The notes under the pieces are model-generated. The model did not search any database. It had not been told where the DNA came from and was given only the letters and a program-made list of their open reading frames with translations. Below are positions 1 to 10,473 of a stretch of DNA of 64,000 nt, piece by piece. Within the stretch, counting starts at the first letter, position 1. The number at the start of each line of letters is the position of its first letter. Source of the DNA: Varroa destructor (taxonomy: Eukaryota; Arthropoda; Arachnida; Mesostigmata; Varroidae); NCBI RefSeq assembly GCF_002443255.2, contig NW_019211455.1, forward strand, positions 7,411,959 through 7,475,958. The letters are read 5' to 3'. Made by a program: the position numbers and the translations under genes.

Positions 1-327
1 CGCCTTCGACTCATGGTGGTTAGTTAAAGATTCGCAACAATATGCTTAAACACGACACAACAAGAAAACGACATGCTGTTAACATGTGTTGTGAACTCAC
101 GGAGTGTTCAGTGCTGACACTGTGTCATGAGCGTCATGAGATCATTTCAAATGTTTGCTATGTCGATCCTACAATTAATGGGACACTATGACAGCTGTTT
201 ATGCTACGTGGTATGTTTCTCTTTGTCATGAACCTCTCTGAACCAAAACAAGAGGACCTTCTTTGAATTATATCCATTGTTGTAAAATAACGCTTAGCTC
301 CATAAGCGCTGACACTGGCAATAAATA
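1..327. other. Upstream flank of the HPS5-like gene
   Basis: I see no ORF or repeat here. The stretch should hold the promoter and 5' leader of the gene that starts at 328, but I find no convincing TATA box. An in-frame TAA at 322-324, two codons before the ATG at 328, closes the reading frame upstream. Confidence 0.4.
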
Positions 328-2172
328 ATGACCCAGTGCCTGTTCGAAAAACGCAGCCTCAACAATCTACTAACACCGATTGCAGGTTTGCGAGCAGGGT
401 TCCGATGTTTCGATGTTTCAGAAAACTTTTTTGGATTGGGCAGTTCGTCGGGTGATGTGTTTATCTTTAGTCGAATTTGTCAACGTCTTCTGCGGAGAGT
501 GCCAGCAGCGTCGGCCAAGATTGACCGTGTCGCTTTCAATCCTGCCAATGACAATGTGTTCTGCGCGGCTTCAAATCGTGGGGAGTTGGTCATTATTGAG
601 CACAATACTTTGCTCGTTCATCCTCAGCCCTCAAAAGAGTTATACCGCAGTGAGGCTCATGCAAACTCCACAGTATCCCAATTGCTGTGGACAAGATCAG
701 GGTCATGCTTTATCGGTGGAGATCACCGTGGCGTAGTTAGTGTTACGGACCTATACGCACTAAATGATATGGTCTTATTTGATATATCACCCACGAATAT
801 TCTTACACTTGATAGTCGTATTATACAAATTGATACATTTCGTGATCGACTTGTGATTTCTACACTCACGGCAAGCTATCTGTGTGACCTGGATGGTAAG
901 CGTTTCACAAAAATTGGCAAAAAATCGCGAAATGGTGTATTTGGTGCATGTTTCTCAGAAGCACTACCGGAAGATGACGACTATCCAACTGTGTATTGTG
1001 TTAGGCCGGGTGGACGCTTATGGCAGGCGAACAACTTCGGTGAGGTCGATTGTACGCTTAGCTTTCGACATGAAGGCTCAACTAATATAGACCACGTTCC
1101 GATTCCACTGCACGGGACAACTATGAAGAGAAAATTGTTCGACAGAAAGGTGCAATTCGGCGTCCTATTTTCAATAGACGAGCAGCTCATGACATTTACT
1201 GATGAAGCTCTATATATTTTACAGGTGCAAGACTGTGACTTTCCTTGCGTAGTTTGGCAGACCACGTCATTTAGAAATCGGAAAGTGATTGAATCAAAGG
1301 TAGAAAGCAGCTCAATCTTTTTCATGCACCAGGACGGCGCCCTTACCGAATGGGGTTTCACAATGAGCATACTTCAAAATGTCTTTTACATCCTGCCAAG
1401 ATCGGAGCAACGTCTAACAGCCATTTTGCAAAACATAAACTGGGACCAGGTCTCAAAATATCTTAATATCATTCGAAGGGAGCAATTTCGTGGTAGGGAA
1501 CTGATGGTCCGAAGGTCTGACCTAAGCTTAGTACAGGTTAAAACAGATTTCCGTAATATCCAAATTTTATCTATACAAACACTCATTGACATTTTCCACT
1601 ATCTAGAAGGTATATTCTACTCTCTCGATAAACGATGGTATGGCACTGTCGCATTACTCGTTCTTCCATGGCATGAATACTTTTTTGACAACTTGAGAGC
1701 TGTTCCCTTGCCAAGCAATAAATTCACAAAGGAAACCCCCCTGCTACCCACAAGATCGAGCGATCGACAGAATAGTTATTCTGATGTTCCGAAATCGATA
1801 ACTCTTCCAAAACAGGAATCGGCAATCCGACATGCGCATCGCAAACTTCTCGATCGTATAAGCCATCGACTGCAAAAGGAAATCGCGGACTCTCTTCTGG
1901 TTGAGATAAGCGGCTTGTTATGGGCAACGCCTCATATTCTGCAGGGACAGCGTTTTATCGATCATCCGATAGCTGACTGGGGCATACGGATAGACATGTC
2001 AAACGACTGTGACATTTGTGGCGAACGCTTAGTACTGCATGACATAGAAGAGGACGTTGTCATTCACTTTTGCGGCCATCTCTTTCATGCCACCTGTTCA
2101 ATATCTGACAGCCTTTGCTGCGTGTGTATGCAAAATAGCGATGATTATACCATCAATAGAATACTGGAGTGA
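328..2172 (+). CDS. HPS5: HPS5-like BLOC-2 subunit with a C-terminal RING-type motif (614 aa, one exon)
   Basis: BLOC-2 (HPS3/HPS5/HPS6) acts in the cytosol and on endosomes, sending cargo to lysosome-related organelles such as pigment granules. Residues ~20-330 read as the N-terminal WD40-like propeller of HPS5. The best-matching stretch is ~165-235, with segments such as RLVISTLTASYLCDLDGKRF, KIGKKSRNGVFGACF and VYCVRPGGRLWQ that correspond closely to remembered human HPS5. The tail differs: C561-x2-C564-x17-C582-x-H584-x2-H587-x2-C590-x6-C597-x2-C600 fits a RING/RING-H2 zinc site, which I do not recall in vertebrate HPS5 but which is common at the end of HOPS/CORVET Vps subunits. At 614 aa it is far shorter than human HPS5 (about 1,130) or fly pink (about 830), so much of the alpha-solenoid is absent. 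There are no introns, unlike the other genes here. The start is supported by an in-frame TAA two codons upstream. Confidence 0.85.
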   Translation: MTQCLFEKRSLNNLLTPIAGLRAGFRCFDVSENFFGLGSSSGDVFIFSRICQRLLRRVPAASAKIDRVAFNPANDNVFCAASNRGELVIIEHNTLLVHPQPSKELYRSEAHANSTVSQLLWTRSGSCFIGGDHRGVVSVTDLYALNDMVLFDISPTNILTLDSRIIQIDTFRDRLVISTLTASYLCDLDGKRFTKIGKKSRNGVFGACFSEALPEDDDYPTVYCVRPGGRLWQANNFGEVDCTLSFRHEGSTNIDHVPIPLHGTTMKRKLFDRKVQFGVLFSIDEQLMTFTDEALYILQVQDCDFPCVVWQTTSFRNRKVIESKVESSSIFFMHQDGALTEWGFTMSILQNVFYILPRSEQRLTAILQNINWDQVSKYLNIIRREQFRGRELMVRRSDLSLVQVKTDFRNIQILSIQTLIDIFHYLEGIFYSLDKRWYGTVALLVLPWHEYFFDNLRAVPLPSNKFTKETPLLPTRSSDRQNSYSDVPKSITLPKQESAIRHAHRKLLDRISHRLQKEIADSLLVEISGLLWATPHILQGQRFIDHPIADWGIRIDMSNDCDICGERLVLHDIEEDVVIHFCGHLFHATCSISDSLCCVCMQNSDDYTINRILE

Positions 2173-2309
2173 TAGTCAAACACTGCGTACCGTGGTAAAT
2201 GACAGATCCGAAAACAGCGCCGTCTGAAGTAATGCTCAACAGTGGTAACAAAAAATCTAAACCATTAATTAAGCATGAAAACAGTACTTCTACGAAATCG
2301 TAAATTGAT

Positions 2310-2340
2310 AATAAAATACAGTTATCCTATCAGAAATAAA
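2310..2340 (+). terminator. Poly(A) signals of the HPS5-like gene
   Basis: Two AATAAA hexamers lie at 2310-2315 and 2335-2340, about 140-165 nt after the stop codon. That is a normal distance for 3' end formation of a short 3' UTR. Confidence 0.55.
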
Positions 2341-3247
2341 TATATAGCCAAATACGTGGCTATTTCAGTAGTATTTACGCAATATTGCTTGTGTCATTAG
2401 TTAATTGCACTTATTATATAGTCTATGTATGATGGGCACACACAGAACGTATGTGTGCATTATGTAGAATTTTGGGGCGCGCATATTTGAAAGAAGCCGT
2501 TGTTTACTTCACACGCGGCGATAAGAGAAAACAATGTTCCTTTTTTTACGTAGAAGTCAGTATGTAGAAAGCATGCCAAGGGTCATCGAAGCTATATGGA
2601 CAGATTCATCCGCCTATTTACCGGCACATGAGATTCCTTTAGCTTCAAATGATTATTCGAATAAAAGACATAATTTTGCCCTAGAGTTTGTTAATAGAAC
2701 CCCATAGACGTATGGTATTTCAGTCAGTATTTTTTAATCTAATTTATCGCGAAGTTTGCAGATGTGTCTAGTATTAGACCTTGATTAATAAAAACACTCA
2801 TAGCATTTCAATAAAACCAGAAGTTTATTTACCATGTATTAGCCCATTTCTGTCTTTCAGCCATATCCTTGTTGAATCGTTTGGTTCGAAATCGAATGAT
2901 TTTCAGCGTTTGAAATATTATTTATTATTAAATAGTATGTGAAAACGTCAACACGTATATTATTGATAAACATTTTTTAACAATACATAACATAACAAAT
3001 ATTACAAAACAAGTTAGATTAGTTTCTGTATTTTATTCTGTATAATATTTTGCCATGCTGTAGTTTACTTTGAAGGATCCAATAGTTAAATATTTCAAAT
3101 AATTAACTTCAGGACTTAAATTAAAATCCAGACCTTTACTCTTAAAATTAATATTTTTAAAATAGACCTGGCCAGCATGTAAACAACACAAAAATCCACT
3201 CTACCACTTTAAGGGTACGGTCTTCGTCGTATTCATCGTCGTAATAA
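2341..3247. other. Intergenic, between two convergent genes
   Basis: AT-rich sequence with no ORF or repeat I can support. It separates the 3' end of the HPS5-like gene from the presumed 3' end of the minus-strand RNase III gene, so poly(A) sites of both strands should lie here. Confidence 0.4.
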
Positions 3248-3425
3248 TCAATGATTCTGTTCCAGATGAAAAACGCCTTCAGTAATTATGACTCCCACTG
3301 ACTCCGCTCTTAAATATAACAGCTAATCTAATTTTTCCTTAAAATCGATTAGTTTAAAGCATATGATGTCTTACATGTTTTGTACTTCTGGTAAATACAG
3401 AAAACGAAAAATCCTTCTTCCTATG
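3248..3425 (-). other. Possible 3' terminal exons of the RNase III gene
   Basis: On the minus strand 3375-3425 is an open 51-nt stretch (17 codons, phase 0) bounded by an AG acceptor and a GT-AAG donor, compatible with the phase left by the exon ending at 3787. The next AG is followed in phase 0 by two codons and a TGA at 3248-3250. No dsRNA-binding domain is visible, though Dicers usually end in one. Splice signals are the only support. Confidence 0.2.
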
Positions 3426-3786
3426 CTGTTATATTACAAAACGCTTGTGGTAATGTGAGAACACTGTATAGGGCTAACAAACATTTTTTGGCAAGTTGAA
3501 ATAAAATCGAAAAACATAATGTGGCCACAAGGAATTTACCAAGGAACTAAGTGAAAACTTATGTATTGTAAATTTCACGAAACTGAATTAATCATATACA
3601 TATATGTATACAATTATCGCATGATAAAACTCGCATATTAAGATAACCTCGTTTATTTTATTAAATCTAAACATTTTATTAAATATTAAACATTTTTCAA
3701 TGACTTCTTCTATCAGATTTCAGTTAGTATTGTTGTATCGATATCGTCCCATACGTAGCTCATTCAGTGTTTTGGTCATTGTATAC

Positions 3787-5240
3787 CTTATTATAAACGA
3801 CTTCAATTTCCTTTTTGAACATTGGCATGATGACGTCGTCGGTCTTTTGAATATCGTAACCGCTGTCGACGTATACCGCACCGATGATAGCTTTTACAAT
3901 ATCTGGCAGGAAAGATCCTGAAGTTGGCCTGCGTTTTGGGTCGATGATGGCTGCGACCAGGGCCTGATAATTCTAAAAGCATTCGATTAAATTGTTCATA
4001 TTTATCTACACACAGGTATTCTGTGCTAAATTAAGAGAACATAGAATATGTGACTATTTAGGACGTTCAAAATTTCAATAGGTAACTCACCTCCAAGTTT
4101 TTAACTTGTTCCTTGAATTTCGCTGTGGAAGAAGTATTTGCAAGGTGCTGCTCGTTGATGAAGATATAGTCGTCAACTTTATTTTTTATTGCAATAAACG
4201 ATATGGCGTTTCTTTGGAGTATCGCCGATCGCATTTTACTAAGAGCTTTAGTATTTAAATTGCTCTGCGAGTTCATGATCAAAATTCGAGTGATCATGTA
4301 GTTGAGTACCATATCGCCTATAAAAAGAGGATACGAACAATTTTATCATATCCACGACATGGGTCCAGTTACTTAATTCAGTACCGTTACTATCGTTGAC
4401 TGTAAAATCTAGAAGTAAAGTATATTTGACCAAACGAATTAGATTTGTCCCATGAATTTAAACACGAAGGAAATATAAACCGTGTTAATAATAATAATAT
4501 AAATATAAACCATAAGAATAAATAAGCAAGGCAAAACTAATATTTTTACAACATAAGGTAAATTTTTTTAGAAGTTCTTCACGTTTTCTCTGCAATTATA
4601 TAAATAGTAAAAAGCTAATAGTAAATAAATAAATTGAATTAATATATTAATATATAAAACTATTGTTTTTATCCATGTTTAGACCACACAGACATGCCCA
4701 GACTACTGCCGAAGTAGCTGCGAGCAATGCTTTATTGCTTTAAAATCATAGTACTTTGCGAATATATTAATAGCTTTTAATAAAATGAAATGCACCTTAA
4801 TTACATTTAATTTAAATAACTGACCAGTATAGAAAATCTATTAGTTCGCAAATCTACCCTTTAATGAGTCTGCTATCATTATTCTTGTGTAACATAATAC
4901 AAACCAATTCAATACTGAACGTACCACTATCGCCCAATTCATCCGATTGCAGAGTTTTTTTCAACAAGTTTACACATTTAAATGTTATCACGTCATCGCC
5001 GTATCTTACTTCATCAAAACACCATCGGAAATCTACGTTTATTATATCACTTTCTATATAATCTACGTTTAAAATATATAAAATTAATGAGGCTGTTTTA
5101 CAAGTAATATAGATTTGCTAATATTCTCACCAATTTGGTCAAGGGGTGTAAATGAGTCCAAGCGGTCACGTCTCCGTTTTGCTTCGTAGCTTTTGTGCAG
5201 AAGAGCTTTGATAAGGTACTCCCGTTTAGTAAACTTATAC
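3787..5240 (-). CDS. Dicer-like RNase III domain (partial gene, three clear exons)
   Basis: Exons in transcript order are 5131-5240, 4091-4317 and 3787-3972, with introns of 813 and 118 bp. Phases join cleanly and all splice sites are GT-AG. The joined ORF gives about 174 residues that line up along their length with the second RNase III domain (IIIb) of Dicer: an entry motif YKFTKREYLIKALLHKS, then GDMVLNYMITRIL, KMRSAILQRNAISF, and DIVKAIIGAVYVDSGYD. RNase III uses four acidic residues for two metal ions. Here the motif normally read RLEFLGD is PLDQIGD, so the Glu is Asp while the final Asp is kept. In the second motif the Asp of PDIVK is kept, but the essential Glu three residues later is Lys. 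The domain may therefore be catalytically dead. No helicase, PAZ or dsRBD could be recognised between here and 10 kb. It could be a divergent Dicer, a Drosha-type relative, or a decaying paralogue with its frame still open. Confidence 0.75.
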
Positions 5241-5310
5241 CTAGAAAAACATAAACGCTATAATATGTGTGAATGAGCATGATGATTTCAACAAAAATAG
5301 GCTCTCTAAC

Positions 5311-5374
5311 CATCGGTGACAACAACAGGCGCTCAAATTTATCTTTAAAAGTGCACCGGCTCCCTTCATGAACA
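5311..5374 (-). other. Candidate upstream exon of the RNase III gene
   Basis: A 64-nt minus-strand stretch is open in one frame and bounded by a TAG acceptor and a GTTAGA donor. Its phase (2 nt, 20 codons, 2 nt) joins the clear exon at 5131-5240 and would also accept the candidate at 6773-6961. The peptide includes GALLKINLSACCCHR and matches nothing I recognise. Confidence 0.25.
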
Positions 5375-6772
5375 CTACATAGAGTACCACCTCATTTGAG
5401 GCTACTCAGACTAAAAAAACCTCGATCAAGGTTTCTCCAAATGAAATCCATACGACTCTCGCGGTAGTCGTACGGATATATTATACACCAAATAACTTTA
5501 TTGATAACGCACCAAATGATTTTTAAAACTACAAATGATGGACAAGAATAGGCACTTAGAAGTTTTTGACAACAACTTGCATAATATTATCTTAGATTGT
5601 TTATATCTAATGACAAAATTATTTCTGAAATATTTGCATATATTAGCATATTTACATGCATACATTTGCATAGTTTAGCATGACTTATTGCAGCATGTAT
5701 TGCCTACCACAAAAATACTACATCTACCTTGACCCTAATGTAATTCAATGGGTAGAAAATCTTCTACATAAATATCTAAAGCTTACAAAAACAGTTACAG
5801 TATACTCATTTAATTTTAATTAAAGGAAATGTACATCGCTACGAGGCGATGGTCTTTATGTTTTTCTCTGTCTATTTTTATATATCTTGACAGAGCTATC
5901 CTGAACTCATGTACACAATGAGCGTGTTATCTTGAATGTCACTCTGGCACGCAAGCGTAAAATGATTCTGGAAGCTTAAATCCTACCTCGAAAACAGACT
6001 CTTGAGAAGAACAAGTTCACAGACCTTTGGCCACCGAGGACTTCAGAACCCACGCAGAGGCTATCTGCGCATTCTTGCTGGAGTTTGGGACAATAATTCG
6101 GCGTGACAATGCGCTTATTAATGATTTCCCCTAGGAGAGCGCTCCCAGCATAATAACCTACACAAGTAATAAGCCCAAAGTGGTCTTTGCTGACCTCGGT
6201 TGTCAGTGTTTATCCATTAACAGATATAGTTCAGAATGGGGTACGTTCTCATGGTTGTTTATGTTAATTCTTATAATTTGCAACTAAATAACATTATTCA
6301 ACCTATTGTATCATTTATAGGATGAATGCAACAACAAAAAGCTGTAAGCATGTTTAATTATTTTCCTGCTTCATTTAGAACTCTACCTGTTCTGTAGTAC
6401 GACCTTCTCAAAATCTTGAGGAACCTCAAGAGCTAAATCAACGATGAGTGCCGGCGACAGTTTTAAGCTGTTCGGGACCACTGCGAGAAAAATAAATACG
6501 TCTCTTTTAAACTTATCGGCAAACTAATGTTCATAGTGCTGTTAATGGCAGGTTTGGTTAGTGACCATATATACTCAACATATTTTAAAGAATTTTCATT
6601 TATTCTTATTATTATTTTACAATTAACATTTTATAGAGAGTACATAGATGAAGTTGCCAAGAGTGTGCAGTTAACACACGATACCTTCACACTATCAGGC
6701 AAAAATATTTAGTGAGATTAATTAACCAAATAAACCTAAATTGACCTATGTTTTTAATTAGAAATAATTTAC

Positions 6773-6961
6773 CTTTAGGATGCGAATTGTTATGAGAATA
6801 TGACCTTAGCTGGAAAGTTTGACCCGCACAATGGTTTATGACAGGCATCTGAAAGGATGATGAGGATCTTACTTTGAACTCAATAAATAACCAATAAAAG
6901 TAAGTAAAATTATTAGATTTCTCTTCATACTCTTTTTTCAGTTTGCTTATATCAACCTTCA
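6773..6961 (-). other. Candidate upstream exon, 63 codons
   Basis: An open minus-strand stretch runs from an AG at 6962-6963 to a good donor (CCTAAAG then GTAAAT). It encodes a lysine- and aromatic-rich segment beginning KVDISKLKKEYEEKS. A would-be 24-bp intron inside it (6849-6872) is too short to be spliced and is itself in frame, so I treat the whole as one exon. Phase fits 5311-5374. Domain unknown. Confidence 0.25.
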
Positions 6962-7306
6962 CTTATGTGTTTCTACTTGACAACATGTTTCAGAAAATAT
7001 CGGTACTATCCCCATCTTATTAAGCTTAACCTTTAAAAAATAAACATACAATGGTCATCTCACATGGCCTCAAGCGAAAAAAAAAATAGCATAGATGATA
7101 ACGGTATTTGCACTATATATATATTTAATTGTCTCCTAAATCAAGCATGCACACCTCTATTGAAAACATTTTTCTATAGGACGTTCTAAACAACCACAAT
7201 CGTGACAACAACAATTATATTTTTCGTAGGTAATCTGACGCGTCATCCGTTGTTAATAATATAAAAAATAATGTTCTAGATACTATATTCAAGGTGAATG
7301 ACTTAC

Positions 7307-7387
7307 AAAATATAAGGCTAAAAGAGGTCCAAGCTGCACAGTTCGTTCCAAGATCATCTTCATAGTTAAAGCAGAGCAACGACTTTT
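7307..7387 (-). other. Candidate upstream exon, 27 codons
   Basis: This minus-strand block sits between a pyrimidine-rich CAG acceptor and a consensus GTAAGT donor, with 27 codons open in phase 0 (segment LTMKMILERTVQLGPLLAL). The K-x-L-x-x-x-x-x-L spacing is loosely like the Dicer dimerisation (DUF283) region, but that reading is weak. Confidence 0.2.
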
Positions 7388-10030
7388 CTGTAATAGGGAA
7401 TCGCAAGAAAAGTAAGTGATCATGCCTATATACATATATTTCCTATTTTGTACGAGAGCTGGAACAAAATAACCAAACAGCATAGAAGAAGGTTAGAGTG
7501 TTTGCAGCTTCATGCTTGTCGCCAACCGCTTAACAAATTTCCCTCTCAACTAATTGCTTTGGATGCGAGTATCACTTACTAAGAAAGTGGGCTTAATCCT
7601 CCGCTGGATGATAGCTAATGGGTAAAACGCTTGCTTTATTATAGAACGCACTCTCCAGTTCCGCATTGGACTGCACCTTGTAACATAGATATTGGACAAA
7701 GATGCCTTCAGTTCTTAGTACAAAAACAAGAGGGATAATGAAAGCTCGCAGGTTAATCTTGTAATTTTAGAATAAAACGTTAGTTAAACGTAATTTTAAA
7801 TCAATTAATCGGGTTAAATATGTCTAATTATTCATTGTTGTTACCATTTCGTTGTCCACACCGGATTCATAAACGCGTATATCCGCTAATTCATAAAGAT
7901 AAAACGGATAAAATGCTGTTTTTACTTAAAGATCTTTGCGACAAATTAGTTGGACAGAAAAAAGAATACTTGACGTAATGTGAACTGCGCCTGCAATTCC
8001 TTGCTAATCGCGAATTCCTACGATTGATCTTGATAAGTTTCTTGCAGAGCAAGTAAATCAGCTCAGCTCAACGAAGTAGTCTAAAGAGCTATCCTTTATA
8101 GGTATTTACAAGAGCGGCCATTGCAGTTCATGTATTTATTCATAGAGAACTATCTATCACTACCCTCGTTCCATCTATTAAGACAATATCTCGTTTCTAA
8201 TTAGTGTCAGTAACATTAAGAAAACACTTGAGTAAGAGCTGCAAGACCTTGAACCTTAAATGGCTTTAATTATAAGCATGTAAGCCTTCGGTTGTATTTT
8301 CTATTCAAATGTATTGCTTTGCTTTAAAAATATACAGCCAATGATAATTATATGTCCAACAAAAAAAGTCCGCAATGTTGAAAAGATCGCAGAGGTTCGT
8401 TCTAATTAAAGCATTTGGTTATGCATCAGTTTAACAGAGTTTTGTTATTATTTGCTGTCATTCCATATTTCTCTGACCACCAAAATACACTGCTCAGGCT
8501 GGTGGAATGACGCAGTCACGTCGAAAGACTTCACCTTCTATTGTATCATTTTGTGCTTAAATGGTATCGGTCGTTATGCTGCACATCTCTCATTTATACA
8601 AATAATATAAAATACTACATTTGCTATTGTCTCAAACATATTGGGCCGCAGTCTAAGTCCTTATACTCTCACTAGCAATAAACCACAGAATTATACTTGG
8701 GTTATACTCCTGTATGGTAACAATAATAACTTATGATTCACGTTGAACATCCGAAGCCACATTAACACTGCATCAAACAAATGTATCGACTGAGATTTAA
8801 ACACAACATTAATATGACTTGCTTTACCTACAGAGGTCGTTTTGTACGAATTAATTGGCTGCGCAGCAGGATTAATGTGTCTTAATATTTAACAGGGAGA
8901 TACAGTACCATATTGTAACGGAAGCCCTAAAAAATAAGCAAAAATCCATCTAAGAGGTGGCTGTGATAGAACTCAGTGCAAACCAAGATCGCACTATAAT
9001 TGTACATGAGGCAGGGTTTTATTGTACAGCACATTCAATCACGGGATGAGGGTTCTTGAGCCATTATTTTTTTAATTTTTATTATAATTTTAAAAGAAGA
9101 TTAATTTGTGGAGTACTTTAGAAAAACAAATTCATAATGAGTATCATATCATATGGAGCAATGTTTGCAAGGACTGGGCACTCGAGCACAATTTAAGATT
9201 ATCAGTAGCGTGTTATCGACAGTTTATGCTATATATTTCTCGGAGCGTCTTTGAATAACTTTTGACAAAATGACCCCTTTAATATTTTTAATTTTTTAAT
9301 GCCTCATCGAGTTCCAGAGCAGAAGAAAGAGTTTTAGCGAAGAAAAGGGGTGCCCAAATGCCTTTCTTTTCTATCGTCACTAGAATTTAAGGCTCAGGAA
9401 AGGTACCTACAAGTTTAATCGACACAACACGCTCCAGATAGCTATATGAGTTTCTGACGAAAGCGCCCTACTGATATTGCTACTATCAAAGGTAGTTGCA
9501 AAAATAACGTTGCTTTAGAACGAAAAAGCTTACGCCGCCTAACTACGAGTAACAGAGTAAATACGCGATAATACTGTGAAATTAAAAGTTTGCTATACTA
9601 CTGCAAAGCTCTTGCCAATTCTAGCACACTGTCTTAATATTGATACAATTCAAAACCCTTTTATTTAAAAAAAATTGATAGTACTACAAACATACCGAGT
9701 TATTACTCTTTGTGACATGCATCAAGCCAAGGCATTATTTACAGTTAACAGGTAAGCGTGTACAACTTATTTGTAGATATTCTAATTTAGGCACTCGTTC
9801 CCGTCTTCGAAATAAATTTACAACGAGCCATTTGTGTAACCTTGGATGTAACGCTTCCGTACTTTCTTCATTGCTGTATGCATGGGTTGTTTTAAGAATA
9901 ACGCGAATTCAAGTGAATGGGGCGGGAAATAATTATGTTATTTATCTAGCAGATAATTTTTCTTTCACTTTTGACCGATATTGAAATGCTACGGTCGTGA
10001 ACAAATGTTGTTATTATTATTATAACTAAT
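7388..10030. other. No supported gene; upstream part of the RNase III locus
   Basis: I find only short, uncertain minus-strand coding-looking stretches (for example near 8.45-8.55 and 9.3-9.5 kb). There is no helicase motif of the kind a full-length Dicer would need. A tRNA-like A-box occurs near 7608-7630. Confidence 0.3.
7605..7690 (+). repeat. Possible tRNA-derived SINE remnant
   Basis: GATAGCTAATGGGTAAAACG resembles a Pol III A-box and is close to the A-box of the clearer minus-strand SINE-like copy at 26.4-26.5 kb. The B-box position holds only a weak match. Confidence 0.25.
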
Positions 10031-10473
10031 TTGGATTAGAGCATTCGCGGAATCGTCGCCTTCCAAAGTTGTCCTTCTTTGCAGAACCCTAATTCGAAAT
10101 TCTTCCCGCCAGATTAGATCAGCATTGGGTGAGGGCACTCGATCACGTGACTCCGATTTTGTTTACATTCGATTTTTGGGCTCTCGCTGCCTCGAGTCAG
10201 AGACAAAATACACGTGTTTGTGTTCTGATTTAATAAGGCTAACCGACTTCGCTGGTCGTGATAGCTCATCTAAGCTAGTTGTGTTCCATCGCACGAAACC
10301 ACCAACAATAAGGCAGAACTGTATAGATTATCGCAGAATAGGTGCGTGCATCGTATCGAATTTTGTGGCTGATTCTTTGATGTGATAGTAAGAAATTTTT
10401 TTGAGTTTAACGGAGAATCTTAAGCTATTAATCATTGTGCAAACGCTATACAAAGTAGTTAGCACAAATCGGT
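10031..10473 (+). promoter_or_regulatory. Promoter / 5' leader of the nucleolin-like gene, with two E-boxes
   Basis: Local composition is richer in CpG than the surroundings. Two palindromic CACGTG E-boxes lie at 10144-10149 and 10211-10216, about 260-330 bp before the start codon. CACGTG is the binding core of Myc/Max-type bHLH factors, and nucleolin is a known Myc-responsive gene in vertebrates. No TATA box is evident. An 86-codon frame opens here, but I read it as leader, not as a protein. Confidence 0.45.

Noticed and set aside
981..1370. 129-codon minus-strand ORF
   Set aside because: It lies antisense inside the HPS5-like coding region, so it is a shadow of that frame.
3700..3921. 73-codon + strand ORF
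   Set aside because: Antisense to the RNase III exon at 3787-3972.
6849..6872. 24-bp GT...AG 'intron' on the minus strand
   Set aside because: Too short to be spliced in animals, and the frame reads through it, so I treated 6773-6961 as one candidate exon.
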